From NCBI GenBank assembly GCA_024347235.1, contig AP025283.1, forward strand, positions 434,001-498,000: a stretch of DNA of 64,000 bases, written 5' to 3'. Under the pieces are notes generated by a model. That model had not been told where the DNA came from, did not search any database, and saw only the letters and a list, made by a program, of their open reading frames with translations. This document shows, piece by piece, positions 21,177 through 30,407 of this stretch. The translations under genes and the position numbers were made by a program. Each line of letters begins with the position of its first letter. The stretch's first letter is position 1. The DNA is from Aliamphritea spongicola. GTDB lineage: Bacteria; Pseudomonadota; Gammaproteobacteria; Pseudomonadales; Balneatricaceae.

Positions 21177-21866
21177 ATGAAACTTCTGGTTGTTGAAGAC
21201 GACAGTGATTTAAGACGCCAGCTGGTTACCGCCCTGTCGAATGCCGGTTATACCGTGGAAGAGGCGGAAGACGGTCAGGAAGCTGTATATCTGGGGACTG
21301 AATTTCCTTATGACCTGGCGGTTGTTGATATTGGGTTGCCGAGCCTTTCCGGGGTTGAAGTAATCCGCAAATGGCGCGATGAAGATGTGAATTTCCCGAT
21401 CATTATCCTGACTGCCCGTGGCGACTGGCAGGATAAGGTTGAAGGGCTTGAGGCCGGTGCGGATGACTATCTGGTGAAGCCTTTCCATATGGAAGAATTA
21501 CTGGCTCGTCTGAATGCTCTGTTGCGCCGTGCTGCGGGACATGCCAAGCCGATGATGGAGTTTGGTCCGTTGCAGCTGGATACCAGTGGCCGGGTTGTTA
21601 AGCTGAACGGTGAAACCGTAAAGCTGACCAGCTATGAGTACCGTACGCTTGAGTATCTGGTGCTGAATGCCGGTAAGGTGATTTCGAAGACGGAACTGAC
21701 AGAGCACCTGTATCACCAGGACTTTGACCGTGATTCTAACGTGCTTGAGGTGTTTATCCGCCGCTTGCGTCAGAAGCTGGACCCGGACCAGACCCTGCAA
21801 CCTATCGCGACGGTAAGGGGCCTGGGCTATCGCTTTGATCTGACGTTAACCTCCGATCAGGCATGA
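21177..21866 (+). CDS. phoP: OmpR-family response regulator, PhoP-like
   Basis: A 229-residue regulator. Its receiver domain has the acidic pocket VVEDDSDLRRQL, phospho-Asp in VVDIGLPSLSG and conserved Lys in DDYLVKPFHMEEL. The winged-helix output domain has TSYEYRTLEYLV and SNVLEVFIRRLRQKL, ending ATVRGLGYRF. Frame intact. The stop overlaps the start of the sensor kinase (ATGA), so the two are translationally coupled. PhoP is the best guess because the kinase has a PhoQ-like H box; other OmpR subfamilies remain possible. Confidence 0.85.
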   Translation: MKLLVVEDDSDLRRQLVTALSNAGYTVEEAEDGQEAVYLGTEFPYDLAVVDIGLPSLSGVEVIRKWRDEDVNFPIIILTARGDWQDKVEGLEAGADDYLVKPFHMEELLARLNALLRRAAGHAKPMMEFGPLQLDTSGRVVKLNGETVKLTSYEYRTLEYLVLNAGKVISKTELTEHLYHQDFDRDSNVLEVFIRRLRQKLDPDQTLQPIATVRGLGYRFDLTLTSDQA

Positions 21867-23207
21867 TGCCAAAATCTCTGCGGGCACGTCTGCTGCTCGC
21901 ATCTCTTCTGCTGCTGCCAGTGTTTTTGGCCTGACGGGGTTTGCGCTCCAGCAAGCCTTCAGTCACAGCCTGGCAACCGCCGAAGAACAGCGCTTAAAGC
22001 TGCAGCTATATCTGTTGCTGGGCGCTGCTGAACCTACCTCCGAAGGCATTAATATGCCTGCTACCCTGCGTGAACCGCGCTATAACCAGATCGCATCCGG
22101 CCTGTACGGTGTGCTCCATGGTGACAGCCACAGCCTGATGTGGCGTTCAGAATCCAGCCAGCTGCTCAGTGATGACTTGCTGGAACGTCTGGGCCGCACT
22201 GAGCTGGAAACCGGCATGGAGTCGTTTTATGAGCTGAGCGAAGATGCCCTGTTTGTGTATCAGTTTGGTTTGCTCTGGGATATTGACGGGGTTGGGAAGC
22301 GGTATCTGTTTACAGTGTTAGAATCGAACAGTTTTGTAAAAGCAGAACAGAAAGCCTTCAATACCCGGCTGTGGAGCTGGCTGGGGCGGCTATCGTGTTG
22401 TTCCTGCTCGTGGAAGCCATCATTATGCGCTGGGGTCTGATGCCCCTGAACCGGCTGGCCAGGGACCTTAAGTCGATAGAGCACGGCCACAGTGACCGTT
22501 TACAGGGCGAATACCCCAGCGAAGTACAGGTGGTGACGGACAATCTGAATCTGCTGATTGAGAATGAACGTAAGCAACGTGAGCGTTACCGAAATACACT
22601 GGGGATCTGGCCCACAGTCTGAAAACGCCGCTGGCGGTTATTCGTGGAGCCCGGCAGGAAGGGCTGGATTACGTAGATTTCCAGAACCTGGTGAATGATC
22701 AGGTGGTACGGATGGATCAGATTGTTCAGTATCAGCTGGCCCGTGCGGTGAAGAGTCAGGGCCGCCGGCTGGCAAAACGTGTCGCAGTGGAGCCACTGAT
22801 CAAACGGATGGCATCTGCCCTGCAGAAGGTTTACCGCGATAAAGGCGTTGAGGTTGAACTGCAGCTGAAAGATTTACAGCTGGCGGCGGATGAACGGGAT
22901 CTGATGGAGTTGCTGGGGAATATTCTCGAGAATGCATTCAAGTACGGTGACTCTCAGGTGAGTGTCCGTATGTCACAGGCCGAAGGTATGCTGCGCATCG
23001 ATATTGCCGATGACGGTGCGGGCATTTCACCTGAACTGCGCCAGACCATTCTTAAGCGTGGTCAGCGGGCGGATACATCCGCCCCGGACAGGGATTGGCC
23101 TGTCCGTGGCGGTGGATATTCTCAGCAGTTATGGAGGTGAACTGCGGATTTCTGAGTCGCAGTATGGCGGCGCACTGTTCTGCCTGATGCTGCCACTGAG
23201 TTACTGA
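21863..23207 (+). CDS. phoQ: Sensor histidine kinase, PhoQ-like (about five frameshifts)
   Basis: About 450 residues after repair. An N-terminal helix ([21 protein letters not shown]) precedes a periplasmic domain of about 130 residues, then a second helix ([18 protein letters not shown]) and HAMP-like region. The H box reads [16 protein letters not shown], as in PhoQ, with His as phosphoacceptor. The ATPase has N box [22 protein letters not shown] and [13 protein letters not shown]. Breaks lie near 21928, 22383-22386, 22601-22604, 23086-23087 and 23091-23093, all in G runs. The first ATG overlaps the response regulator stop. Signal sensed is unknown. Confidence 0.85.
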
Positions 23208-23255
23208 GCGAACGACTAACTGAAAGCTGGACTGAAAGCTTATCTGAACAGTTGA

Positions 23256-24263
23256 TCAGTCACGTAACTTTTCGATTCGCTCAGGCGTAGATGGGTGGCT
23301 GGAGAACCAGTCATTGGTGCCTTCTTCATGCTCCTCACTTAAGCGTTCCAGCAATCTGCCAAGGCTCATGGGGTCATGCTGATGCTGTAACAGCAAATCC
23401 TTAGCAAAGGCGTCTGCTTCCAGTTCAAATGCCTGGGAGTACTCACTCTCCACCAGAATCGTTGGCAAAGCTGCCAGCACTGAACTGGCGGTACTCATGT
23501 CCCCGGTCACCACAATGATGATCAGTGGCAGTGCGCTGCTCTGCAATGCCCGGCGCAGGCCGTGACGCATATTAACGTGGCCGATCTCATGACTCATTAC
23601 CGCAATCAGCTCTTCATCGTCGCCGGCCAGATCGATTATCTGATCGGTTAAAATGATACTGCCATCGGGAAGGGCAAAGGCATTTGGCCCCATAATGCCG
23701 CCGTTACGGAAATGCAGCTGATAGTTGAAATCATCGTCACGGCTGGCAATCAGCGTTTTAAAATCACCGGTCAGCTTTTCACGGCGTTCTGCATTCAGCA
23801 CGGAGGGGTCAAAGATATACTTATCCAGTGTGCTGAGCGTGTGTTTACTGACCTCTTCATTGACGCTGACTGGCAGCAGAAAAGCTACCTGCCGGGCGGC
23901 GGATGGCAGGCCATAGTTAATGCCCCACCAGATAAACAGGGCAACACATATGACCGACAGCAATGCATAGCGGTAACTGTTTTCCAACCGGTGAATCCAG
24001 CTGAGGCGGTCATCACCGGCAAACTGGCCGATTAACTGATCGACCTGATCATTATCCCGGGTTTCGAATCGTAACCCGTTTGGCAAGTCCAGATACCGGG
24101 CTGTTGTGCCGATCCGTGGGCTGATGGTCAGTTCAGACCAGTGACAGCCGCTGACACTCAACTCCGGGCATTCAATCCGGATATCGCCCAGGTCTGCAAC
24201 CGATAATTCCGCCGGATGACTCTTTGATGTATGACCATCAAAGAGTCTGCCTGAAAGCAGCAT
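23256..24263 (-). CDS. M48-family zinc metallopeptidase with N-terminal accessory region
   Basis: 335 residues, intact. The first 95 or so residues form a compact domain rich in beta-type sequence, then one membrane helix (RYALLSVICVALFIWWG). The peptidase domain has the zinc motif in VMSHEIGHVNMRHGLRRAL, the third ligand in FELEADAFAKDLL and the tail SSHPSTPERIEKL. The protease likely faces the periplasm. Its start overlaps the stop of the upstream DUF898 gene. Such M48 and YjgN-like pairs recur in proteobacteria; their shared role is unknown to me. Confidence 0.88.
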   Translation of the reverse strand: MLLSGRLFDGHTSKSHPAELSVADLGDIRIECPELSVSGCHWSELTISPRIGTTARYLDLPNGLRFETRDNDQVDQLIGQFAGDDRLSWIHRLENSYRYALLSVICVALFIWWGINYGLPSAARQVAFLLPVSVNEEVSKHTLSTLDKYIFDPSVLNAERREKLTGDFKTLIASRDDDFNYQLHFRNGGIMGPNAFALPDGSIILTDQIIDLAGDDEELIAVMSHEIGHVNMRHGLRRALQSSALPLIIIVVTGDMSTASSVLAALPTILVESEYSQAFELEADAFAKDLLLQHQHDPMSLGRLLERLSEEHEEGTNDWFSSHPSTPERIEKLRD

Positions 24264-25293
24264 CAGATACCGAACTCCAGATCCATCACATCCCCGAGCT
24301 CTTCGCCCAGTGCACTCTGATGCCCTGCTGCGTCACGGGTGAATTTATCCAGATCACCGGTGGCAATAAACTGGGTGCATTCGGCTTTATACCGGGCCAT
24401 TCGAATGTGGGTCCAGGGAATCAGCAGACCAGCGCTGACCATGATGGCCAGAGTGTTGGTCAATAATAGCCAGAACATTTTGCCGGTTTTCAGGTTACTT
24501 TCAAAACTATGCTGATCCAGTTTAGTGCTGTTCATGGTGGCATTAATGATTTTTGTATGAACATACACATATACGCCGTAGTAAACGGGCAGGAGTGCCA
24601 TGCCGAGGAACGGTGCCAGTGGATTGTTTTCAAAATCAGTAATCAGATTGCCACCAAGAATCAGTCCGAAGAAACCGGTAAACGCAACAATGAGTACCAA
24701 TGCTGCAATGAAGCAGGCAAAGAAAATCGGTTTGGCGCTCAGGTTGCTGGTGAATTTAGTCTGACCGTAACTGCTGTTATTCACATACCAGCGGTTCTGA
24801 ATGGCAATGATCAACGGATAAATCAGACCCAGCGTGAAGATGCTGAGCAGAGGGAACAGCAGGTAGTTACAGAACGCCTGTCCGTAGGTGCCATGAAAGT
24901 TAAAGTTAAGGTTCCGATAACGGGAATTTACCGCCCGGAATTTCAGGGAGCGGCAAATCAGCCATGGCAGAATGATCAGGAAAGCGATAATAAACAGCGG
25001 CGTTATCAGTGGGAAAAACTGGTGCTCAGTGAATACAGAATGATCACGAAAAACGCAATCAGTCGGCCTTTGAGGATGGTCATGGGCTTGGCTGTGTATT
25101 CAAAGCTACTGCCAGCCAGGGTTGTATGACCGTAGAAGTACTGGCTGGTACGGACTTTTGCCCAGGCGGAGTAAATGCCCAGGGTAAGCACCGTCAGACA
25201 GATATTAACGATCCAGATTTTAAAGAACTCACCGCTTTTACCGTGAAATTCAAAGGGGTGCACCGTTGGGTGCTGGGGAAGATTTTGAGACAT
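24263..25293 (-). CDS. DUF898 (YjgN-like) multi-pass membrane protein (frameshifted)
   Basis: About 344 residues with roughly eight helices. It starts MSQNLPQHPTVHPFEFHGKS, then GEFFKIWIVNICLTVLTLGI and YSAWAKVRTSQYFYGHT, the DUF898 hallmark. A second copy of this pattern, with RWYVNNSSYGQTKF, follows the middle. The break is in the A run 25014-25018 (one base missing); repaired text reads SLSTSFFPLITPLFIIAFL. It shares its stop with the start of the M48 peptidase gene. Function unknown. Confidence 0.85.
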
Positions 25294-25364
25294 GGGGAAC
25301 GTTCTTGTGTAGCGCCAGCCTCCTCGCCGGCGCGGTTTTTAAATCAGTTATTCAGCCTGTCAGT

Positions 25365-26703
25365 CTAGACAAGCTGCTTGGCAAATACCTTAGAATTACG
25401 CTGGAAGTTATACAGAGCCTGCTTTTCACCGGGCAGATCCTGAATGTTCATCTGGATGAAGCCCCGTTCTAAAAACCAGTGGGCAGTCCGGGTGGTCAGC
25501 ACGAACAGTCGCTCCAGTTTTTGCTCCCGCGCGGCCTGTTCGATACCTTCCAGCAGCTTTTCACCCCGATTACCGCCGCGGTAGTCTGCGGCAATGGCGA
25601 CACAGGCCAGTTCACCGGTCTGTTCTTCAGGGAACGGATACAGCGCGGCACAGCCGATAATGGCACCGTCCAGATCAATGACGGTAAACCGGTTAATCTC
25701 GGCTTCCAGCCGCTCACGGGAACGGCGCACCAGCACGCCTGCCTCTTCCATTGGCTGAATCAGTTCCAGAATACCGCCGACATCTTCAATGTTGGCCGGG
25801 CGAACCTGTTCGTAAGACTCTTCAATTACCATGGTACCGGTGCCGTTACGGCTGAACAGCTCTGTCACCAGCGCGCCGTCTTCCTTATAGCTGATCAGGT
25901 GGCTGCGGGATACGCCGCGTTTACAGGCCTGGGCGGCAGCAGCAAGGTGCCGGGAAATATCCGAAGAGGTTTCCGACGGATCTGTCAGCCGCGCCCGGTA
26001 CTGGTTGACCAGACGTTCGGCGGTATCCGCCAGCAGTTCTGAGCGCAACTGATCCTTGCTGTCAGTAACGCCGTTGTCGGCACCGAACAGCACCAGTTTG
26101 TCGGCTTTAACGGCGATTGCTGTCTGGGTGGCCACATCTTCCACCGCGAGGTTGAATATCTCACCGGTGGGTGAGTAGCCCAGATGTGAGAGCAACACAA
26201 TATGATTATTTTGCAGCTGATAACGGATCGCTTCGTGGTCGATACGCCGTACTTCACCGGTATTACAAAGGTCCACACCTTCATAGATACCTACCGGCTT
26301 AGCGGTGACGAAATTACCGCCGCAAACCCGTATCTGGGCGCCGTGCATCGGTGAATTGGCCACACCCATGGACAGTTTGGCTTCGATTTCGGTACGCAGA
26401 TAGCCAACCGCTTCAATGACACATTTAAGTACCGGGGCATCGGTAATGCGCAGGTCGTGGTGAATCCGGGTATCAATCTGCTGAGCTTCTAAGCGCTGCT
26501 GTAACTGCGGTCGTGACCCGTGAACCAGAATCAGCTTCACCCCAGGCTGTTCAGCAGGGCGATGTCATGGACAATATTCGCAAAGTTGTCATCCGCTAGT
26601 GCATCCCCGGCAGCATCAGCACGAAGGTTTTACCCCGGTGTGCGTTGATGTACGGGGAACTGTGGCGGAACCAGTTCAGATATTGGGTCAGGTCGTCGAT
26701 CAC
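25365..26703 (-). CDS. argA: N-acetylglutamate synthase ArgA (two frameshifts)
   Basis: First step of arginine synthesis: acetyl-CoA plus glutamate to N-acetylglutamate, usually inhibited by arginine. The N-terminal amino-acid-kinase-like domain reads [20 protein letters not shown] and [12 protein letters not shown], and the C-terminal GNAT domain has [20 protein letters not shown]. Breaks lie in C runs 26540-26543 and 26605-26608; one G each on the coding strand restores the N-terminal 50 residues. The start is then GTG 26703 (reading MIDDLTQYL), with no clear ribosome-binding site. About 446 residues, as expected. argE lies just upstream on the same strand. Confidence 0.94.
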
Positions 26704-26768
26704 AATGATAAATCAGTCAGTTAGCAGTTTATGTGTAAGGCTAAGTGTTCTGTGGATAAAAGCAAGAT

Positions 26769-27914
26769 TCAGAGGCAATACTTGCCAATTAACTGCCGCA
26801 AAATGTCCACCGTCGGGCGGATCTGGTCCATCGCCAGGTATTCATCCGGCTGGTGGGCCTGATTAATGGAGCCTGGTCCCATGACAATGGTGTCCATCCC
26901 CAGTGCCTGTAAAAATGGTGCTTCGGTACCAAAGGCGACGGTGCTGGCGGTGTGTCCGGTCAGCTGTTCAGCACAGCGAACCAGCTCAGATTGCTTGTCG
27001 TTCTGAAACGGCAGAATCTCCGGAAACAGGCGCTGATTGTTAATCGTTACACCAAAGCGCTCTGCCACCGGCTGCAGGCGCTGATTGATTCCTTCACGGA
27101 GGGTATCGATATCCATGCCCGGCAGCGGACGTAGGTCATACTCCAGATCGCAGCTGCCACAGATTCGGTTAGGGTTGTCGCCGCCGTGAATACACCCCAG
27201 ATTCAGAGTGGGGACGGTTACCTGAAAAGCACTGTTTTGATAATTCTGCTGCAGCTCCTGGCGGAAACTGATCAGTTCGCCGAGCACAGAATGCATCGCT
27301 TCCAGTGCGTTATTGCCCAGGAAGGATCAGATGAATGCCCGGCTTTACCGGTAATCTTGATCCCTTCCATCATCATGCCTTTATGCATGTGAATCGGTTT
27401 TAGCCCGGTGGGTTCACCAATGACCGCATAACGGGCTTTCGGATAACCGGCTTCAGCCAGTGCCCGTGCACCGTCCATTGAGCTTTCTTCATCGGCGGTG
27501 GCGAGAATAATCAGGGGCTGTTGCAGAGGCTGGTCGGTAAAGTGTTTGGCCGCCTCAATTGCGATGGCAATAAACCCTTTCATGTCGCAGCTGCCAAGGC
27601 CGTAAAAACGATTGTCTTTTTCGGTCAGCTTAAACGGGTCAGTATTCCAGCGTTCAGCGTTGTACGGGACGGTATCGGTATGGCCGGACAGGACCAGCCC
27701 GCCGGGGCCGCTGCCCAGCGTGGCGATCAGATTCGCCTTACCTTCATGGCCCGGCAGGGCATGATCTCGGTGCTGAAACCTAAATCACTTAGCCAGGCTT
27801 CGAGTTTGTGTATCACCCCAGGTTGCTCTGATCCAGATGCGGCGCAGTGCAACTGACAGACGGTGTGCCGATAAGCTCGGTCAGCATAGTAAGCAGGGAT
27901 GGCACAGTAGACAT
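26769..27914 (-). CDS. argE: Acetylornithine deacetylase ArgE (three frameshifts)
   Basis: Hydrolyses N-acetylornithine to ornithine. M20 metallopeptidase features: metal ligands in SGHTDTVP and GLGSCDMKGF, catalytic Glu in ATADEESSMDGA, VIGEPTGLKPI, and FGTEAPFLQALG. Breaks lie near 27320, at 27757-27759 and in 27816-27819, each one base short in a homopolymer. Start ATG 27914 (MSTVPSLLTMLTELIG) with GGAG five bases upstream. Repaired length is about 383 residues. The gene precedes argA on the same strand, so both may be cotranscribed. Confidence 0.94.
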
Positions 27915-27987
27915 AGCAACTCCGTCGCAGGGGAAAATATAGTGTACAGGCTATTGTGCAGGCTTTAGGGCGGGGCGTCCAGAAACG

Positions 27988-28013
27988 AAAAAGCCGGCAC
28001 AGGCCGGCTTTTT
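27988..28013. terminator. Terminator after the pit gene
   Basis: AAAAAGCCGGC (27988-27998), loop ACAG, GCCGGCTTTTT (28003-28013). Symmetric; on the minus strand it ends the DUF47-pit transcript before argE. Confidence 0.88.
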
Positions 28014-28033
28014 GCATCGGTAAAGGCAGTGAT

Positions 28034-29298
28034 TTAACTGAACATACCTTTAAACATAAAGAAGAACATGATCGCCAGACCGGCACCTGCTGGCAGGGTA
28101 ACTACCCAGGATACGAAGATCGTACCGATTACGCGCAGGTTCAGTGCAGACAGACCACGGGCAATACCTACACCCAGTACTGCACCCACCAGAGTGTGCG
28201 TAGTGGAGATCGGCAGGCCTGTACCGGACGCGAATACAACAGTCGTTGCTGCTGCCAGAGTCGCTGCGAAACCACGGCTTGGTGTCAGTTCAGTGATGTT
28301 GTTACCAACAGTGGCGATAACCTTGTGACCGTACATAACCAGACCGGCAACGATACCGCCGCCACCCAGCAGCAGAATCCATACCGGCATTGCTGTCTTC
28401 TGAGCCACTTCACCGGCAGACGCTACCACACCTACAACAGCAGCCAGCGGGCCAACGGCGTTAGCAACGTCGTTAGAACCGTGGGCAAATGCCATGGCGC
28501 AGGCGGTGAACATCATCAGTACGCCGAAAACTTTTTCAACGCTGGCAAAGTGATAGTCTTTGTCATCTTCTTTACGGGCGTGAATTTTCTTCAGCATGGC
28601 AACACCCAGGAACATGGTCAGCAGTGCTACACCTACAGAAATCAGGAGCTGGCGCCAAAGCTCAGGTCCAGACCAACGTGCTTCAGACCCTTAGTGAAGG
28701 TCACCATAGAGATCATGAAACCTACCAGGAAGATGTAGTAAGGCACATACTTCTTAGCGTTCTTGAAAGGTTCTTCAGTGTCGAGAATAAGCCGTTGCAC
28801 ACTTCGGAAGAGGAAGAAGGCTATCAGTCCGGCGGTGACCGGCGAGACTACCCAGCTGGCAACGATCTTGGATACTTTACCCCAGTTAACCGCTTCAACA
28901 CCGATACCCACTGCGGCAAAGCCTACAATCGCACCAACGATTGAGTGAGTGGTTGATACCGGCCAGCCAAAGAAGGTTGCGATCAGCAGCCAGATACCGG
29001 CTGCCAGCAGGGCTGAGAGCATCCCGTATACCAGCAATTCCGGTGTGCCGGATAATAAGGCCGGATCGATAATGCCTTTACGGATAGTCGAGGTTACCGC
29101 ACCACCTGCCAGATATGCACCGGCGAATTCGAAGATGATGGCGATCATGATCGCCTGTTTCAGAGTCAGTGCTTTGGAACCTACAGAGGTACCCATTGCG
29201 TTGGCAACGTCGTTCGCACCGACGCCCCAGGCCATAAAGAAGCCAAATATACATGCCATGATGACAAGGATGTCACCGTATTCTGCGATAATGGTCAT
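28034..29298 (-). CDS. pit: Low-affinity inorganic phosphate transporter, Pit family (frameshifted)
   Basis: PiT-type phosphate permease with two inverted halves. The first half has AWGVGANDVANAMGTSVG and WPVSTTHSIVGAIVG; the second has FAHGSNDVANAVGPLAAV and LPISTTHTLVGAVLG. These GANDVAN and STTH motifs are characteristic. The break is at GG 28651-28652, where one base links LSFGA to QLLISVGVALLT. About 422 residues. The DUF47 gene lies 31 bases upstream on the same strand, a standard pairing. Confidence 0.94.
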
Positions 29299-29329
29299 GG
29301 AAATTTCCTATCGGGAAAAAGAGAAATCG

Positions 29330-30008
29330 TTATTTCGCCAGTAGCAGCTGTAAACGGCCGCCAACCTGCTGTGCTTTGTCTGCCAGATCACCGATCAGGT
29401 TAATCACCTGATACATGAACATAGCATCAATCGGGTGCAGATCTTTTCTACCGTGAAAAGGGCCGAACGGGCCTGACGTTCCATTTCGTCTGCATTGTGT
29501 TCCAGATCATCGATTTCGTGGATCATCTGTTCAACAAGATCCACTTCGTGACCGCTGAAACCGGAAGTAACCAGCTCATCCAGACCGTTCAGCGCAGAAA
29601 GTGCCTGAGCAGACGTCTTCAGAGAGACCGACAGGTATTCTTTCATGATTGGCTGAATGGCTTCGGGAATGCTCATCTGGCGTCCCAGCATCAGACCGGC
29701 GATATCTTTCGCACGGTTAGCGATCTTGTCCTGCATGCGCAGCAGGTCCAGCAGATCGGTACGGGGTACCGGCAGGAACAGGCCACGGGGCAGTTGCTGG
29801 CGAACATCCTTTTCAGGGTATCGGCTTCATTTTCCAGACGCGCGATATTTTGCTGCAGTTGCTCAGCTTTTTCCCAGTCGTCAGCCATAACGGCTTCGAA
29901 GAACGGGATCAGTTCAATGGCACAGGCATGCGCTTTGGCAATGTGTTCCTGCATCGGCTTGAATGGGGAGCTGGCAAACAGCTGAAAAATCGAGTTGTTA
30001 GTAACCAT
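29330..30008 (-). CDS. DUF47/TIGR00153 PhoU-like partner of Pit (two frameshifts)
   Basis: About 226 residues and mostly helical. MVTNNSIFQLFASSPFKPMQ opens the TIGR00153 family; NEADTLKRDVRQQLPRGLF, FLPVPRTDLLDLLRMQD and DKIANRAKDIAGLM are typical. The protein is thought to regulate the adjacent Pit transporter. Breaks lie in 29444-29447 and 29808-29809 (one base each). The repaired end is DLADKAQQVGGRLQLLLAK with TAA at 29330. It is the first gene of the DUF47-pit operon. Confidence 0.93.
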
Positions 30009-30407
30009 ATTCAGGTCTCTTTTCTATTCTCGCTCAGGGCAAAATTGGCGCGAGTATACGCGGCCTTGTAATCGCTTTGTAGTAAAAATGACATGAAATA
30101 GACACATTAGAGAAGGCTAAAATTGACAATTTCGGCGGCCTCTTTTGTAAGTGTATGAATCTAATGATTTTTATTAGAATTTCTTAAAAGGGACCGGGGC
30201 AAAAATTTAAGTTTATTGAAATCTCTGTTCAGAAATTCGCCGATCGGGCAGAACTGTCAGAGGATCAGTGACTTATCTCACGCCTGCCGGGATCAGCGTT
30301 AGGCAGATGCCGCGATATCAGGTAAATTGAATCTGACCGACAGCAATACAAAAACTTTTGCGTAACCGGCAATGGTTATCCGAAAAGTACGATAAGAGTG
30401 ACGGAAC
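30009..30407. promoter_or_regulatory. Divergent intergenic region between DUF47-pit and glnE
   Basis: About 400 bases, rather AT-rich at 30060-30230, with no supported gene. It must carry both promoters. I looked for a Pho box; CTGTCAGAGGATCAGTGAC near 30252 is only a partial match. Confidence 0.4.

Noticed and set aside
30245..30275. A possible Pho box before the DUF47-pit operon
   Set aside because: CTGTCAGAGGATCAGTGAC has only one good half-site and wrong spacing for the second.
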